NCBI GenBank assembly: GCA_016713625.1
Contig: JADJOT010000006.1
Location: 184,764 to 248,763 of the forward strand
DNA length: 64,000 nt
Source: Candidatus Accumulibacter affinis
GTDB lineage: Bacteria; Pseudomonadota; Gammaproteobacteria; Burkholderiales; Rhodocyclaceae
Reading direction: 5' to 3'
A program made the translations under genes and the position numbers. The notes beneath the pieces are model-generated. The model did no database searches, had not been told where the DNA came from, and was given only the letters and a program-made list of their open reading frames with translations. Shown in pieces: positions 9,003 to 18,800 of the stretch (position 1 is the first letter of the stretch; every line of letters starts with the position of its first letter).

Positions 9003-10478
9003 ATGGACAAGTCGCTGTGCGCTGAACTGATCCGCTCTCGCCTCGAAAGCCAGGCAAGTGAATCCAGATCACCGGCCAACCTGTACCTGGCGATTCGCCG
9101 CCTGATTCTCGACCGCGAACTGCCGGCAGGTACGCCGCTGCCACCAACGCGCGTGCTGACCGCGGAACTGGGGCTCAGCCGCAGCACGGTGGTGAGAACC
9201 TATGAGAAGCTCCGGGTCGAGGGCTACCTGCAGAGTCGTGCCGGCTCCGCCACGCTGGTGTCGGAAGCCCTGTCGCTCTCCGGTCCCAGCCACGCCCAGC
9301 GTGGTCGCCCGTGGCGGCAGGGCAAACCCCTCTCGCGACGCGGTACCGAGATCGCCAGGCGCGCCACCAGCAGCCCGATACAAAGCGGCGCCTTTGTCCC
9401 CGGCGTACCCGACCTGCGGCTGTTTCCCTTCGCCACCTGGCGACGTCTGATGTCCAGGTACATCTGCTTCGAACAGCGTCACCTCGCGCGCTACAGCCAG
9501 GGCGGCTATGGGCCGTTGAAAAGCGTGCTGGCGGAATACCTGCGTGCCTCGCGGATGATGTCGTGTTCACCGCGGCAGATCGTCATCGTCAATGGCTCCC
9601 ACCAGGCCATTGACCTGTGCGCACGCATGCTCTGCGACGAGAAGGACCGGGTCTGGATGGAGGACCCGGGCTACTGGGGCGCCAGCAATGTCCTGCGCGC
9701 CAGTGGTCTGCAGATCGAGCCGATCGCAGTCGATGAACAGGGCATCTCGCTGCCGGCCGACCCGGATTCGCCGCCGCGCCTGATCTTTGTCTCGCCCTCA
9801 AGCCAGTACCCCACCGGCGTGGTGATGTCGCTGAGCCGACGCATCAAGCTGCTGGAACTGGCCGAGGCGCAGAACTGCTGGATCATCGAGGATGATTACG
9901 ACAACGAAATTCGCTATCACCCGTACACCATCGGTTCGCTGTTCGGTCAGGCTCGCTCGCAACGCGTCCTGTACCTGGGCACCTTCAGCAAGACGATGTT
10001 TCCCGGCCTACGTCTGGCCTACCTGGTGGTCCCGGAGGATCTGGCAGAAGCTTTTGCCATCGGCAATGCCGAACTCTACCGGGAAGGACGCATGATCGAA
10101 CAGGCCGCACTCGCCGAATTCATCGAAGAAGGGCACCTGAGTACACATCTGCGACGGGTTCGCAACATCTATCAGGAACGTCGCAACGTGCTGCGCAAAG
10201 CCGTGGAATCCCGGCTCGGCGACCTGGTGAGCACGAGTGGGGGACTGGCGGGTCTGCACCTTCCCTACTTCTTCAATCACGCCATCGACGATGTGGCGCT
10301 TTCCCGCGAAATGCTCGAAGCGGGCATCGTATTGCGTCCGCTCTCGATGTATTACGAGGATTCTCGTCATTGCCGGTCCGGGATGATTCTTGGCTTTGCC
10401 GCGGTCGACGCACAGACCATCGAAGCTGCCGCCGGGCAATTGTGCGCCGCGGTCGAGCGACGCAGTCAACGCGAGTAA
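9003..10478 (+). CDS. gabR: MocR/GabR-type regulator (GntR wHTH fused to aminotransferase fold)
   Basis: 491 residues from ATG 9003. The N-terminal winged helix (about residues 25-90) shows LPAGTPLPPTRVLTAELGLS followed by RSTVVRTYEKL, the GntR recognition helix region. The remaining 380 residues are a type I aminotransferase-like domain with the PLP lysine in TFSKTMFPGLRLAYLV and the aspartate in IIEDDYDNEIRY. MocR regulators sense PLP plus a ligand; GabR responds to GABA and activates gabT/gabD. Divergence from gabD-gabT supports GabR, though other MocR members (PdxR, TauR) share the same architecture. Confidence 0.85.
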   Translation: MDKSLCAELIRSRLESQASESRSPANLYLAIRRLILDRELPAGTPLPPTRVLTAELGLSRSTVVRTYEKLRVEGYLQSRAGSATLVSEALSLSGPSHAQRGRPWRQGKPLSRRGTEIARRATSSPIQSGAFVPGVPDLRLFPFATWRRLMSRYICFEQRHLARYSQGGYGPLKSVLAEYLRASRMMSCSPRQIVIVNGSHQAIDLCARMLCDEKDRVWMEDPGYWGASNVLRASGLQIEPIAVDEQGISLPADPDSPPRLIFVSPSSQYPTGVVMSLSRRIKLLELAEAQNCWIIEDDYDNEIRYHPYTIGSLFGQARSQRVLYLGTFSKTMFPGLRLAYLVVPEDLAEAFAIGNAELYREGRMIEQAALAEFIEEGHLSTHLRRVRNIYQERRNVLRKAVESRLGDLVSTSGGLAGLHLPYFFNHAIDDVALSREMLEAGIVLRPLSMYYEDSRHCRSGMILGFAAVDAQTIEAAAGQLCAAVERRSQRE

Positions 10479-10562
10479 GCGTCGGCTGCCGCAGCACGCG
10501 AGCACCAATGAACGATCGGCAGCCGCCGCGACGGCGGATTTCGGTTGACCACTCGCAGCAGG

Positions 10563-11333
10563 TCACTCGCTCTTTGCGAGCGTCGACGCGGGCAGGTTGC
10601 GGCGTCCGGGGAGGGTCAGGTAAATACGCCTGGAATTGACCCCGGAACCGGAAAACACGCTTGCATCCGGCCTCTTCAGCGCTGCGTTGGGTTGATACAG
10701 CTGAACCATCTGCGTCACTAGCTGCACGTAGCTGCGCGTTTCCGGGTACGGCGGGATCTGGTTCTTGTGCTGTTGCACGGCGCCCTCGCCGGCGTTGTAC
10801 GACGCCAGCACCAGTTCCTGCCGGTTGGGAAACATTCGGTGCAGGTCGCGCAGGTAACGAGCGCCGAGGCGAATATTGGTTTCCGGGTCGGCCAGCTTCT
10901 GTTCGATGGTCTTGTTCCTGTCGCCTTGCAGGCCGTAACGCTCGGCAGTTGCCGGCATGACCTGCATCAGGCCGATCGCGCCTTTGGGTGAAACCGCCCC
11001 GGGATTGAAACCCGATTCGGCCGCCATGACCGCCTTGAGCAGGGCAGGATCCAGCGCAAAGTCATTGCTGGCCACCTTCAGCAAGGGCTCGAACTTCTTC
11101 AGGTTCGGATGGTGCGACAGATAACGCAATAGTTCTGGCGTTCCCGGGCCACTCGGTGCCGCTTCCGACGAAGCGAACTGCGCGCCGCGAAAGAACAACT
11201 GGTAACGCGCATCAAGCCTTTCCGTTGCGAAATGCGCGGCGCCCTGCTCATCGATATAGCCATAGATCTCGGCCTGCGCGCTCGCCGCGACGAGGCTCAG
11301 AGCAAATACCAGGAGCAGTTGGAAAATTCGCAT
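10563..11333 (-). CDS. Exported lytic transglycosylase, SLT domain
   Basis: 256 residues with a signal peptide (MRIFQLLLVFALSLVAASAQA). The SLT catalytic domain spans about residues 85-205: the catalytic Glu is in MAAESGFNPGAVSPKGAIGL, followed by MQVMPATAERYG, NIRLGARYLRDL and VLASYNAGEGAV. It cleaves peptidoglycan glycan strands in the periplasm, producing anhydromuropeptides. ATG 11333 is chosen over GTG 11342 because GGAAG lies 10 bases upstream of it. Convergent with gabR; a single-gene unit. Family call is secure; whether it serves wall turnover or an envelope machine is unknown. Confidence 0.88.
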   Translation of the reverse strand: MRIFQLLLVFALSLVAASAQAEIYGYIDEQGAAHFATERLDARYQLFFRGAQFASSEAAPSGPGTPELLRYLSHHPNLKKFEPLLKVASNDFALDPALLKAVMAAESGFNPGAVSPKGAIGLMQVMPATAERYGLQGDRNKTIEQKLADPETNIRLGARYLRDLHRMFPNRQELVLASYNAGEGAVQQHKNQIPPYPETRSYVQLVTQMVQLYQPNAALKRPDASVFSGSGVNSRRIYLTLPGRRNLPASTLAKSE

Positions 11334-11533
11334 CAGATGCACACTTCCGCTTCATTGTCGCGGCCGCCGCTGCCTGCCGCGCAAGGACAGCGCGGCTGAA
11401 GCCGGGAGCAGCAAATGCCAGGGCAGTCGCCCGAGTATGCCCACGACCGGCGAGCGCTGTCAATCTCTCGACGCTCAAGCGGGGTGCGCATGAAGGTGTT
11501 GGTCATGGCAAGAGCCGTAGGCCGTAGCCGTAG

Positions 11534-11563
11534 GTCGGGTTAGGCCGCAGGCCGTAACCCGAC
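11534..11563. repeat. REP-like palindrome
   Basis: Perfect 9-base arms GTCGGGTTA and TAACCCGAC around a GC-rich loop that itself contains GGCC...GGCC. It lies between the transglycosylase start and the alpha/beta hydrolase end and is preceded by several copies of GCCGTAG. This form is typical of REP elements mobilised by REP-associated tyrosine transposases, of which a remnant occurs at 41883-42041. A role as transcription terminator is not supported by a T-run. Confidence 0.5.
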
Positions 11564-11664
11564 GATCAAGGGCTACGATCCTGCCCAAGCTGCTTGGCGC
11601 GCTTCGCCCAACGCTTTCATTCGCACCCTCTCCGGCGAGTCTCGGCAAGTTGGCGCCAGCCCGT

Positions 11665-12741
11665 TCAGCGTTCGCTGACAGCGAAGCGCGCGAGGATGCC
11701 GGCAAAGCGCTCCGGCCAGGCGACGAGGCCCGACCCTTCGCTCTCGAAGACGCTTTTCATGAACGCCAGGGCCAGTTCGCGCGTGGCGTTCTTGACCTGC
11801 GGATTGAGGCCAACGCCGCCGGTACCGGCGCGATCGGTGAACATGCTGTGCGAACCACCTTCGAACACCGCCAGGATCTTCGGCGCTCCCGAAATGGCGT
11901 CGTAGACGGCGATGCGGTCTTCGGCTCCCGAGTAGTAGCCCGGAATACGGATGACATCGCCGGTGGCGGTGATGTGCAGGGTCGGCACCCGGATGCCGGC
12001 CAGGATCCTCGCCGTGTCGGTCTCGCCGTAGAACGGCGGCGCCGACAGCAGGATTGCCGCCTGGAAACGCGAATCGGCAAGATCGACGACGCGGCCGCCG
12101 CGCACGACGCGGGCGCCGACCGCCAGCATCGCCGTATTGGCGCCGTAGGAATGGCCCGCGACGATGATGCGTGCAGCGTCGATCGTCTGGCCCAGTTCGG
12201 GATGCGCAAGCAACTGATCGAGGGCAAAGCGAAGATCGCCGACACGCGCGAAGGCCTCGTCTTCCTGGGCGGCGCCCTGCAGGCGCGCCACCAGGTTGAA
12301 GACGTTGCCGGCCCACAGCGAGCGGTCGCTGCCGACGTGCTGCAGGTGCAGGCTGGCGTAACCCTGGCTGGCCCAATAGCCGCCCAGATAGCTGTAGCCC
12401 CGTCGCGAACCGCCGATGCCATGCGAAAACACCACCAGCGGCAACGGCCGCCGGCGGTCCACCTGCGTCGGCAGATACAGACGTACCGGCACGGCGCGCT
12501 GGCGTGCTGCGTCGAACCAGTCGTAATCCTGGGTTGCGAACTCCGCCGGCGCGGCCTCGGGTGCGACTTCAGCAGCCGCTGGCGCCGGCAGGTCGGACGC
12601 TCGCGCCGCGACCTGCGCGCCAGCGAGCAGACCGGCGGCAACAGCCGCGCCGACCAGGGCGCTGCGCAGCAGCCGCCAACCGGCAAAGGAAGCACCGCTT
12701 GCCGGCGACCCGGCTGAGATCAGAAGAGTGGGCAGTTTCAT
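11665..12741 (-). CDS. Exported alpha/beta hydrolase (PAF-acetylhydrolase/dienelactone hydrolase-like)
   Basis: 358 residues from ATG 12741. The N-terminus has a long hydrophobic signal or anchor (LVGAAVAAGLLAGAQVAARA) and an Ala/Pro-rich linker. The hydrolase core follows: oxyanion-hole strand PLVVFSHGIGG, nucleophile elbow IIVAGHSYGANTA (GHSYG, Ser), a later acid in HITATGDVIRIP, and catalytic His in FEGGSHSMFTDRAG. The fold resembles platelet-activating-factor acetylhydrolase-type esterases. The substrate is unknown. The product would act in the periplasm or at the membrane. No operon partner is evident. Confidence 0.75.
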   Translation of the reverse strand: MKLPTLLISAGSPASGASFAGWRLLRSALVGAAVAAGLLAGAQVAARASDLPAPAAAEVAPEAAPAEFATQDYDWFDAARQRAVPVRLYLPTQVDRRRPLPLVVFSHGIGGSRRGYSYLGGYWASQGYASLHLQHVGSDRSLWAGNVFNLVARLQGAAQEDEAFARVGDLRFALDQLLAHPELGQTIDAARIIVAGHSYGANTAMLAVGARVVRGGRVVDLADSRFQAAILLSAPPFYGETDTARILAGIRVPTLHITATGDVIRIPGYYSGAEDRIAVYDAISGAPKILAVFEGGSHSMFTDRAGTGGVGLNPQVKNATRELALAFMKSVFESEGSGLVAWPERFAGILARFAVSER

Positions 12742-13129
12742 GGTTCGAACATATCTGGCGCGGCGTGCGCGCAACGGCCGATGGACCATCGATCCGGTGT
12801 GAAGTTTCTCATTCATCCAGCCGTGCAACACGCGTCTCCGAGCGAAGTTGACCTGAGCAGCCGAGCAAGGCAGCGGCCGACAACGCTCGTCATTCCCAAT
12901 CGTGAACGGTTTCCCTCCGATGTCCGAGACAGGCAAGTTCGACATCGCCAACATTCTCGTCGTTACCGTGAAAGCCCGGCTCTTTGACATCGCTTTCATC
13001 GTCAGGGGCGAGTCAATCGTCAATCATGATGGGTTAGGCGGCAGGCCAAAGCGGCGGCAGAAGCGGATGCCGCTTGATTTGCGCTAGAATCATGCTCCCT
13101 GCCTCCCGACCACTGCAGAAGACACCAAG
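12742..13129. other. Intergenic region, no gene recognised
   Basis: 388 bases between the divergent hydrolase and folD genes. No conserved protein or RNA gene is apparent. Near folD there is a small hairpin AAGCGG-ATG-CCGCTT (about 13061-13075) and a TAGAAT sequence (13085-13090) that could be a -10 element for the folD operon, but I see no convincing -35 at the right distance. Confidence 0.4.
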
Positions 13130-13981
13130 ATGACCGCAAAGATCCTCGACGGCAACGCGCTGGCGCAAAAGCTGCGTGCCGATTTCAAGACGCGGGCCGA
13201 AGCGCTGGCCGCCCGCGGCAGCCGCCCCGGACTGGCGGTGATTCTCGTCGGTGAAGACGCGGCCTCGCAGGTTTATGTACGCAACAAGGTGAATGCCTGT
13301 GCGCAGGCCGGTTTCCACTCGGAGAAGATCACCTACGCACCCGACGTCGACCCGCAAGAGGTTTTCGACCAGATCGCCGAGCTCAATGCCGACCCGCAAA
13401 TCCATGGCATCCTGGTGCAGCTGCCATTGCCGAAGCACTTCGACAGCGACGCGGTGCTCAAGGCGATCGCTCCCGAGAAGGATGTCGACGGTTTCCACGC
13501 CGAGAATGTTGGCGCGCTGATGCAGGGCCACCCGCGCTTCATCCCCTGCACGCCTTACGGGGTGATGAAGTTCCTTGCCGATGCGGGAATCGATCTCAAG
13601 GGTAAGGAAGCGGTGATCCTTGGCCGCTCGAACATCGTCGGCAAACCGATGGCCATGCTCCTGATGCAGGCCAGCGCAACGGTGACCATCTGTCATTCGC
13701 AAACCCGCGACCTGGCCTTCCACACCCGCCGTGCCGACGTCCTCGTCGCAGCGCTCGGCAAAGCTCGTTTCGTCACCGCCGAGATGGTCAAACCGGGCGC
13801 CGTGGTGATTGACGTCGGGATCAACCGCCTGCCCGACGGCAAGCTCTGCGGCGACGTCGATTTTGCCGCGGTCAGTGAAGTCGCCTCGGCGATCACGCCG
13901 GTCCCCGGCGGCGTCGGCCCGATGACCATCACCATGCTGCTCGCCAACACCCTCGAAGCGGCCGAACGGGAGGCCCACTGA
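13130..13981 (+). CDS. folD: Methylenetetrahydrofolate dehydrogenase/cyclohydrolase
   Basis: 283 residues, the normal length. Bifunctional cytosolic enzyme interconverting 5,10-methylene-, 5,10-methenyl- and 10-formyl-tetrahydrofolate with NADP+. Motifs seen: [13 protein letters not shown] (active-site Tyr and Lys), [20 protein letters not shown], and the NADP site [15 protein letters not shown]-terminal [18 protein letters not shown]. It supplies 10-formyl-THF to purine synthesis and is directly followed by purE, whose ATG overlaps the folD stop by one base, so folD-purE-purK-sua5 reads as one operon. Confidence 0.96.
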   Translation: MTAKILDGNALAQKLRADFKTRAEALAARGSRPGLAVILVGEDAASQVYVRNKVNACAQAGFHSEKITYAPDVDPQEVFDQIAELNADPQIHGILVQLPLPKHFDSDAVLKAIAPEKDVDGFHAENVGALMQGHPRFIPCTPYGVMKFLADAGIDLKGKEAVILGRSNIVGKPMAMLLMQASATVTICHSQTRDLAFHTRRADVLVAALGKARFVTAEMVKPGAVVIDVGINRLPDGKLCGDVDFAAVSEVASAITPVPGGVGPMTITMLLANTLEAAEREAH

Positions 13982-14478
13982 TGGCGAACCGCGAGCCGCT
14001 GGTCGGCGTCGTCATGGGTTCCGATTCCGACTGGCCGACCATGCAGGCGGCAGCGGTGATGCTCAAGGAGTTCGGCGTGCCTTTCGAGGCGCGCGTCGTT
14101 TCGGCGCATCGCACCCCGGACCTGCTTTTCGAATACGCGGCAGCGGCTGCCGAGCGCGGACTGAAGGCGATCATTGCCGGTGCCGGTGGTGCTGCTCATC
14201 TGCCCGGCATGCTGGCCGCCAAGACGACGCTACCGGTGCTCGGCGTGCCGGTACAATCGAAAGCGCTGTCCGGTCAGGATTCGCTGCTGTCGATTGTGCA
14301 GATGCCGAAAGGAGTTCCCGTCGCCACCTTCGCCATCGGCGAGGCCGGCGCGGCGAATGCGGCACTCTTCGCCGTCGCCATGCTGGCTACCGGCGATACG
14401 GCGCTGGCACAACGCCTCCATGATTTCCGGCGGGCACAGGCCGACAAGGTGATGGCCATGAAGCTGCCGGAGGTGTGA
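13981..14478 (+). CDS. purE: N5-carboxyaminoimidazole ribonucleotide mutase
   Basis: 165 residues, class I PurE. It converts N5-CAIR, made by PurK, to CAIR in purine biosynthesis. The family signature is complete: [12 protein letters not shown] phosphate-binding loop, [15 protein letters not shown] with the catalytic His, and [20 protein letters not shown] followed by [20 protein letters not shown]. The start codon overlaps the folD stop and the gene is followed by purK, so production of the two partner enzymes is probably coupled. Confidence 0.96.
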   Translation: MANREPLVGVVMGSDSDWPTMQAAAVMLKEFGVPFEARVVSAHRTPDLLFEYAAAAAERGLKAIIAGAGGAAHLPGMLAAKTTLPVLGVPVQSKALSGQDSLLSIVQMPKGVPVATFAIGEAGAANAALFAVAMLATGDTALAQRLHDFRRAQADKVMAMKLPEV

Positions 14479-14501
14479 GCAGCCGGCCTGATCGCAAACG
14501 A

Positions 14502-15659
14502 ATGATTCTGCCCCCGGCAACTCTCGGCATGCTTGGCGGCGGCCAGCTGGGCCGCTTCTTCGTCGCCGCAGCGCACGAAATGGGCTATCGGGTCTGGGTC
14601 CTCGACCCCGACCCGCATAGCCCTGCCGCCCTGATCGCCGACCGTCACCTGCTCGCCGCCTACGAAGATTACGCTGCGCTGGACGAACTGGCACAGGGCT
14701 GCGCGGCAATCACCACCGAGTTCGAGAACGTCCCGGCCGATACCCTGGACTACCTGAACAAGTTCACCATCGTTCGCCCCGCCGCTGCGGCGGTCAGCGT
14801 CTGTCAGAACCGCATCGCCGAGAAGAATTTCCTGCGCGACCACGGCCTGCCGCACGCCGATTTTTCCGCCGTACACCGCGAGCAGGACCTGCAGGAGGCG
14901 AGCGACCAGCTTTTCCCGGGAATTCTGAAAGTGGCCCGCTTCGGCTACGACGGCAAGGGGCAGGCGGTCGTCAGCAGTCGTGCGCAGGCGCTGGCCGCTT
15001 TCCAGCAGTTCAAGGGCGAGACCTGCGTGCTCGAACAGAAGCTCGAACTCGACTATGAGGTTTCGGTGGTCCTGGCACGTGACGAAGCGGGCCTGGTGAA
15101 GAGCTTTCCGACCGCCGAAAACAGTCACCGCAAGGGCGTCCTTGACGTCTCGCTGGTGCCGGCGCGGGCCTCCGCCGAGCTGCGCGCCCAGGCGGCGGAA
15201 CTCGCGGCGAGAATTGCCGACGGGCTGGGCTACATCGGCACGCTGGCGGTCGAGTTCTTCGTCGTGCGCGGGCAGCTGCTGATCAACGAAATGGCGCCAC
15301 GGCCGCACAACAGCGGGCACTACACGCTCGACGCCTGCATCAGCAGCCAGTACGAGCAACAGCTGCGCGCCTTGTGCGGCCTGCCGCTCGGCGAAGCGCG
15401 CGCGCACTCGGCGGCGGCGATGGTCAACCTGCTTGGAGACCTCTGGTATGAAAGCAGCCCGACCGGCCATCGCTACCGCGAGCCCGACTGGTCGAAACTG
15501 TACGCCTTTCCGACCCTCAAGCTGCATCTCTACGGCAAGCATCACGCGCGGCCAGGCCGCAAGATGGGACACTTCACCGTCGTCGATGCCGATCCGGAAC
15601 GGACCCGGGAACTCGCCATGGCGGCGCGCGCCGCGATCGGCATCTTCGATGCCGTCTGA
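14502..15659 (+). CDS. purK: N5-carboxyaminoimidazole ribonucleotide synthase
   Basis: 385 residues from ATG 14502, giving the usual N-terminus MILPPATLGMLGGGQLGRF. A GTG at 14475 overlaps the purE stop (GTGA) and would add nine residues; it may be the true coupled start. ATP-grasp enzyme using ATP, bicarbonate and AIR. Visible: the PreATP-grasp GGGQLGRF turn, ATP-site segments LKVARFGYDGKGQAVV and VLEQKLELDYEVSVVLARD, and the metal-binding AVEFFVVRGQLLINEMAPR with HNSGHYTLDA. Its stop lies 11 bases inside the next gene. Confidence 0.95.
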   Translation: MILPPATLGMLGGGQLGRFFVAAAHEMGYRVWVLDPDPHSPAALIADRHLLAAYEDYAALDELAQGCAAITTEFENVPADTLDYLNKFTIVRPAAAAVSVCQNRIAEKNFLRDHGLPHADFSAVHREQDLQEASDQLFPGILKVARFGYDGKGQAVVSSRAQALAAFQQFKGETCVLEQKLELDYEVSVVLARDEAGLVKSFPTAENSHRKGVLDVSLVPARASAELRAQAAELAARIADGLGYIGTLAVEFFVVRGQLLINEMAPRPHNSGHYTLDACISSQYEQQLRALCGLPLGEARAHSAAAMVNLLGDLWYESSPTGHRYREPDWSKLYAFPTLKLHLYGKHHARPGRKMGHFTVVDADPERTRELAMAARAAIGIFDAV

Positions 15660-16692
15660 GCCAGGCGAAATCGATCGCGCCGTCGCGCTGCTGCAGGCAG
15701 GCGAGCTGGTCGCCTTTCCCACCGAAACGGTCTACGGTCTGGGTGCCGACGCGGCCAACCCGGCCGCCGTCGGCCGTATCTTCGCCGCCAAGGGTCGGCC
15801 GGCCGACCACCCGCTGATCGTGCACCTGCCGGCGGACGGCTATCTCGAACGTTGGGCGCGCGAAATACCTGCCATCGCCTGGGAACTCAGCGAGGCGTTC
15901 TGGCCGGGTCCGCTGACCCTGATCCTCAAACGCGCCCCGGCAGTGCCCGGCGCAGTCACCGGCGGCCAGGACAGTGTCGGCCTGCGCGTGCCGGCGCATC
16001 CGCTGGCACTGGCCTTGCTGCAGGCCTATGCGGGAGCCGGCGGTGGGCTGGGCGGCATGTGCGGCATCGCCGCTCCGTCGGCCAACCGCTTTGGCCGCAT
16101 CAGCCCGACCGAAGCGACGCATGTGCGTGCGGAACTAGGCGAAGCGGTGCAGCTGATCCTCGACGGCGGTCGCTGTCCGGTCGGCATCGAATCGACAATT
16201 CTCGACCTGACCGCGGGTGACGCCCGGCCACCACGTCTGCTGCGCCCCGGGCGGGTCACCCCCGAACAGATCGCCACGGTAATTGGCGTGCTGCCGGAAA
16301 TCGTCAGCCGCGAGCAGGCCGACGGTACGCCGCGAGTTTCCGGTTCGCTGGCGGCGCACTATGCGCCGACCACGCCGCTGCGCCTGGTAGCGCCCGAACG
16401 CCTGGCCGAAGTGCTCGATAGCCTGCAGCAGACCGGTCGCCGCTGCGCCGTGCTCTGCTACCGGCCGCTGCCCGACGCCGGCGCAACGCATGCGCTGCGC
16501 TGCTTGCCGGCGGATCCCCGCGCCTACGCCAGGGCACTCTACGCCGCCCTGCGCGAGCTTGATCAGACCGCCGCCGACCTGATCGTCGTCGAGGATCTTC
16601 CGGCAACGCCGGCCTGGGTGGCGGTCGCCGACCGTCTGCGCCGGGCAGCCTGCGGTTCGGGTCGGGAAGCGGATTTCGGGAAGCGCCGGTGA
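15649..16692 (+). CDS. L-threonylcarbamoyladenylate synthase, Sua5 type
   Basis: 347 residues from ATG 15649, overlapping purK by 11 bases. It makes threonylcarbamoyl-AMP from threonine, bicarbonate and ATP for the t6A modification of tRNAs decoding ANN codons. The YrdC domain (about 1-200) shows AFPTETVYGLGADA, KGRPADHPLIVHL, FWPGPLTLILK and GIAAPSANRFGRISPTEATHV. The C-terminal extension linked by SGSLAAHYAPTTPL marks the longer Sua5 form rather than short TsaC. Last gene of the folD-purE-purK unit. Confidence 0.93.
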   Translation: MPSEPGEIDRAVALLQAGELVAFPTETVYGLGADAANPAAVGRIFAAKGRPADHPLIVHLPADGYLERWAREIPAIAWELSEAFWPGPLTLILKRAPAVPGAVTGGQDSVGLRVPAHPLALALLQAYAGAGGGLGGMCGIAAPSANRFGRISPTEATHVRAELGEAVQLILDGGRCPVGIESTILDLTAGDARPPRLLRPGRVTPEQIATVIGVLPEIVSREQADGTPRVSGSLAAHYAPTTPLRLVAPERLAEVLDSLQQTGRRCAVLCYRPLPDAGATHALRCLPADPRAYARALYAALRELDQTAADLIVVEDLPATPAWVAVADRLRRAACGSGREADFGKRR

Positions 16693-16747
16693 CGGTCGAG
16701 GCCAGTGGGCCAGTGAGGCGGGTCGATGGAAAACTCTTGCCTTCGTG

Positions 16748-16753
16748 TATACT
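16748..16753 (+). promoter_or_regulatory. Possible -10 element for aqpZ
   Basis: TATACT lies about 140 bases before the aqpZ start, in the gap after sua5. No good -35 hexamer is visible 16-18 bases upstream, so this is only a weak promoter candidate. Confidence 0.3.
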
Positions 16754-16893
16754 CCGCCCCCGCTGTGCGGCGCCTGCGCAAGGACCGGTGATGGCGCCAA
16801 AACACTTTCGACCTACCCTGAATCGACGGAGGCCGGCGCTTGCGCTTTCCCCTCCCGATTGATTCTTTCATAACCCCTTTGAGGAGACCCTCG

Positions 16894-17631
16894 ATGATGC
16901 CCCTGTTTCAACGTTCCCTGGCCGAGCTGATCGGCACCTTCTGGCTGGTCCTAGGCGGCTGCGGCAGCGCGGTCCTGGCCGCCGTCTTCCTGCACCCGCA
17001 GGCCGGCAACCTGGGTATCGCCTTTGCCGGCGTCGCCCTGGCCTTCGGCCTGACCGTCCTGACCATGGCCTACGCCATTGGCCACATCTCAGGCTGCCAT
17101 CTCAACCCGGCGGTCTCCGTCGGGCTGGCGGTGGGCGGACGCTTCAGCTTTGCCGACCTGCCTGCCTATGTCATCGCCCAGGTTCTCGGTGCCATCGCCG
17201 CGGCCTTTGTCCTGCTGTTCATCGCTGGCGGCCATGAGGGTTTCACCCTGGCTGCCAACAGCCTGGCGGTCAACGGTTTCGGCGAGCTGTCGCCCGGCAA
17301 GTACACCATGATGGCCGCCCTGGTGACCGAGGTGGTGATGACCGCCATGTTCCTGATCATCATCCTTGGCGCGACTGACAAGGCCGCTTCCGCCGGTTTC
17401 GGCGGCCTGGCCATCGGCCTCGGGCTGACGCTGATCCACCTGATCTCGATCCCGGTGACCAACACCTCGGTCAACCCCGCCCGCAGCACCGGTCCGGCGC
17501 TGGTTTTGTTCCTCAATGGCCAACCGGCTGCTCTGGGTCAGGTCTGGCTGTTCTGGGTCGCCCCGATCGTCGGCGCCATCATCGGCGCCGTCCTCTACGG
17601 ACTGATCTCCTCAGGTCGCACGAAGGCCTGA
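16894..17631 (+). CDS. aqpZ: Aquaporin Z
   Basis: 245 residues; ATG 16894 has GAGGAG 7 bases upstream. Inner-membrane water channel of the MIP family with six membrane segments. Both half-helix signatures are present: [19 protein letters not shown] and [15 protein letters not shown], the arginine of the second being the selectivity-filter Arg. The His in [20 protein letters not shown] fits a water-selective (AqpZ) filter rather than a glycerol facilitator. Monocistronic by appearance, with a GC-rich hairpin after the stop. Confidence 0.94.
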   Translation: MMPLFQRSLAELIGTFWLVLGGCGSAVLAAVFLHPQAGNLGIAFAGVALAFGLTVLTMAYAIGHISGCHLNPAVSVGLAVGGRFSFADLPAYVIAQVLGAIAAAFVLLFIAGGHEGFTLAANSLAVNGFGELSPGKYTMMAALVTEVVMTAMFLIIILGATDKAASAGFGGLAIGLGLTLIHLISIPVTNTSVNPARSTGPALVLFLNGQPAALGQVWLFWVAPIVGAIIGAVLYGLISSGRTKA

Positions 17632-17649
17632 CCAGCGGTCACAGCGCCC

Positions 17650-17675
17650 GCAGGGCCGGCCTCGGCGGGCCCTGC
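17650..17675. terminator. Candidate hairpin between convergent aqpZ and radical SAM gene
   Basis: Arms GCAGGGCC and GGCCCTGC are separated by about 10 bases, between two convergent genes. There is no T-run on either strand, so it would be a weak or factor-assisted terminator at best. Confidence 0.35.
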
Positions 17676-17729
17676 AGATAAAGCTGACCACGCGCAGCTC
17701 GGCGAAAATCCAGAACTGCCTGGCCGCGA

Positions 17730-18800
17730 TCAGAACAGTTCCAGTTGCCGACCGGGCCGCGGCGGCCGAAACAGATCCGTACGCAGTTCGGTATGCTCGT
17801 CGCCGAAGCCGAGCCGGCGAGACGCCAGCTCGAAGCGCCGGGCAATGAGCTCCGCCAAGGGTCCGCTGCCGGTCATCCGGCTAGCGAAGCGCGGGTCGTT
17901 GTCGCGGCCGCCACGCATTTCCCGAATAGCGCGCAGCACGCGCTCGCGCTTGAGCGGGTAATGTTCCTGCAGCCAGGCATCGAAAAGACCGCGCACCTCA
18001 TGCGGCAGGCGCAGGACAATGAACGCCGCCATCGTCGCACCGGCCACGCGCGCGGCGGCAAGCACTGCCTCGATCTGACTGTCGTTCAGGAAGGGAATGA
18101 CCGGCGCGACGAGCACGCCGGTCGGGACACCGGCGGCCACCAGCCGGCGGATCGTCTCGATGCGCCGGGCCGGCGCCGAGGCGCGCGGCTCGAGTCGGCG
18201 GGCAAGTTGGTGATCGAGCTGCGGCACCGAGACGAAGACCCGCGCAAGACCACGCGCCGCTGCCGGCGCGATGAGGTCGAGGTCGCGCTCGACGAGGGCG
18301 CCCTTGGTGGTGATGGTGAACGGGTGCCCGCAATCGGCCAGCACCTCGAGTACGCTGCGGGTAATGCGCTGCTCGCGCTCGGCTGGCTGGTAGGGATCGG
18401 TGTTGGCGCCGAGCGCGATCGGGCTGCAGCGGTAGCCCCGGGCCGCAAGTTCATCGCGCAGCCGATCCGCGGCATTCGCCTTGGCGAAGATGCGCGTCTC
18501 GAAGTCGATCCCCGGCGACAGATTCAGGTAGGCGTGGCTGGGACGCGCGTAGCAGTACACACAGCCGTGCTCGCAGCCCTGGTAGGGATTGATCGACTGC
18601 ACGAAGGGAACGTCGGGTGAATCGTTGCGCGAGATGATCGAGTGCGCCTGCTGCTGGACCACGACGGTCGGCAGCTGCCGCGGCTCGGCGTCGGGCTCGC
18701 TCCAGTCGTCGGCGAACGCCTCCCTGCTGCGCGTCTCGAAACGGCCCTCGGGGTTGTCGGTCGCGCCGCGGCCGCGCGCTGGGCGACGCCTCGCGTTCAC
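17730..18800 (-). CDS. PA0069 / Rv2578c-family radical SAM protein
   Basis: 356 residues. The GTG at 18800 is preferred because it overlaps the tamB stop in a GTGA arrangement and gives the usual N-terminus VNARRRPARGRGA. The radical SAM cluster motif is in YQGCEHGCVYCYARPSHA (Cx3Cx2C), with an SPL-like core (SIISRNDSPDVPFVQSINPY, ANTDPYQPAE, HPFTITTKGALVERD). The family is related to spore photoproduct lyase-type enzymes; its reaction is not known to me. It is translationally coupled to tamB, which may be coincidence. Confidence 0.85.
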   Translation of the reverse strand: MNARRRPARGRGATDNPEGRFETRSREAFADDWSEPDAEPRQLPTVVVQQQAHSIISRNDSPDVPFVQSINPYQGCEHGCVYCYARPSHAYLNLSPGIDFETRIFAKANAADRLRDELAARGYRCSPIALGANTDPYQPAEREQRITRSVLEVLADCGHPFTITTKGALVERDLDLIAPAAARGLARVFVSVPQLDHQLARRLEPRASAPARRIETIRRLVAAGVPTGVLVAPVIPFLNDSQIEAVLAAARVAGATMAAFIVLRLPHEVRGLFDAWLQEHYPLKRERVLRAIREMRGGRDNDPRFASRMTGSGPLAELIARRFELASRRLGFGDEHTELRTDLFRPPRPGRQLELF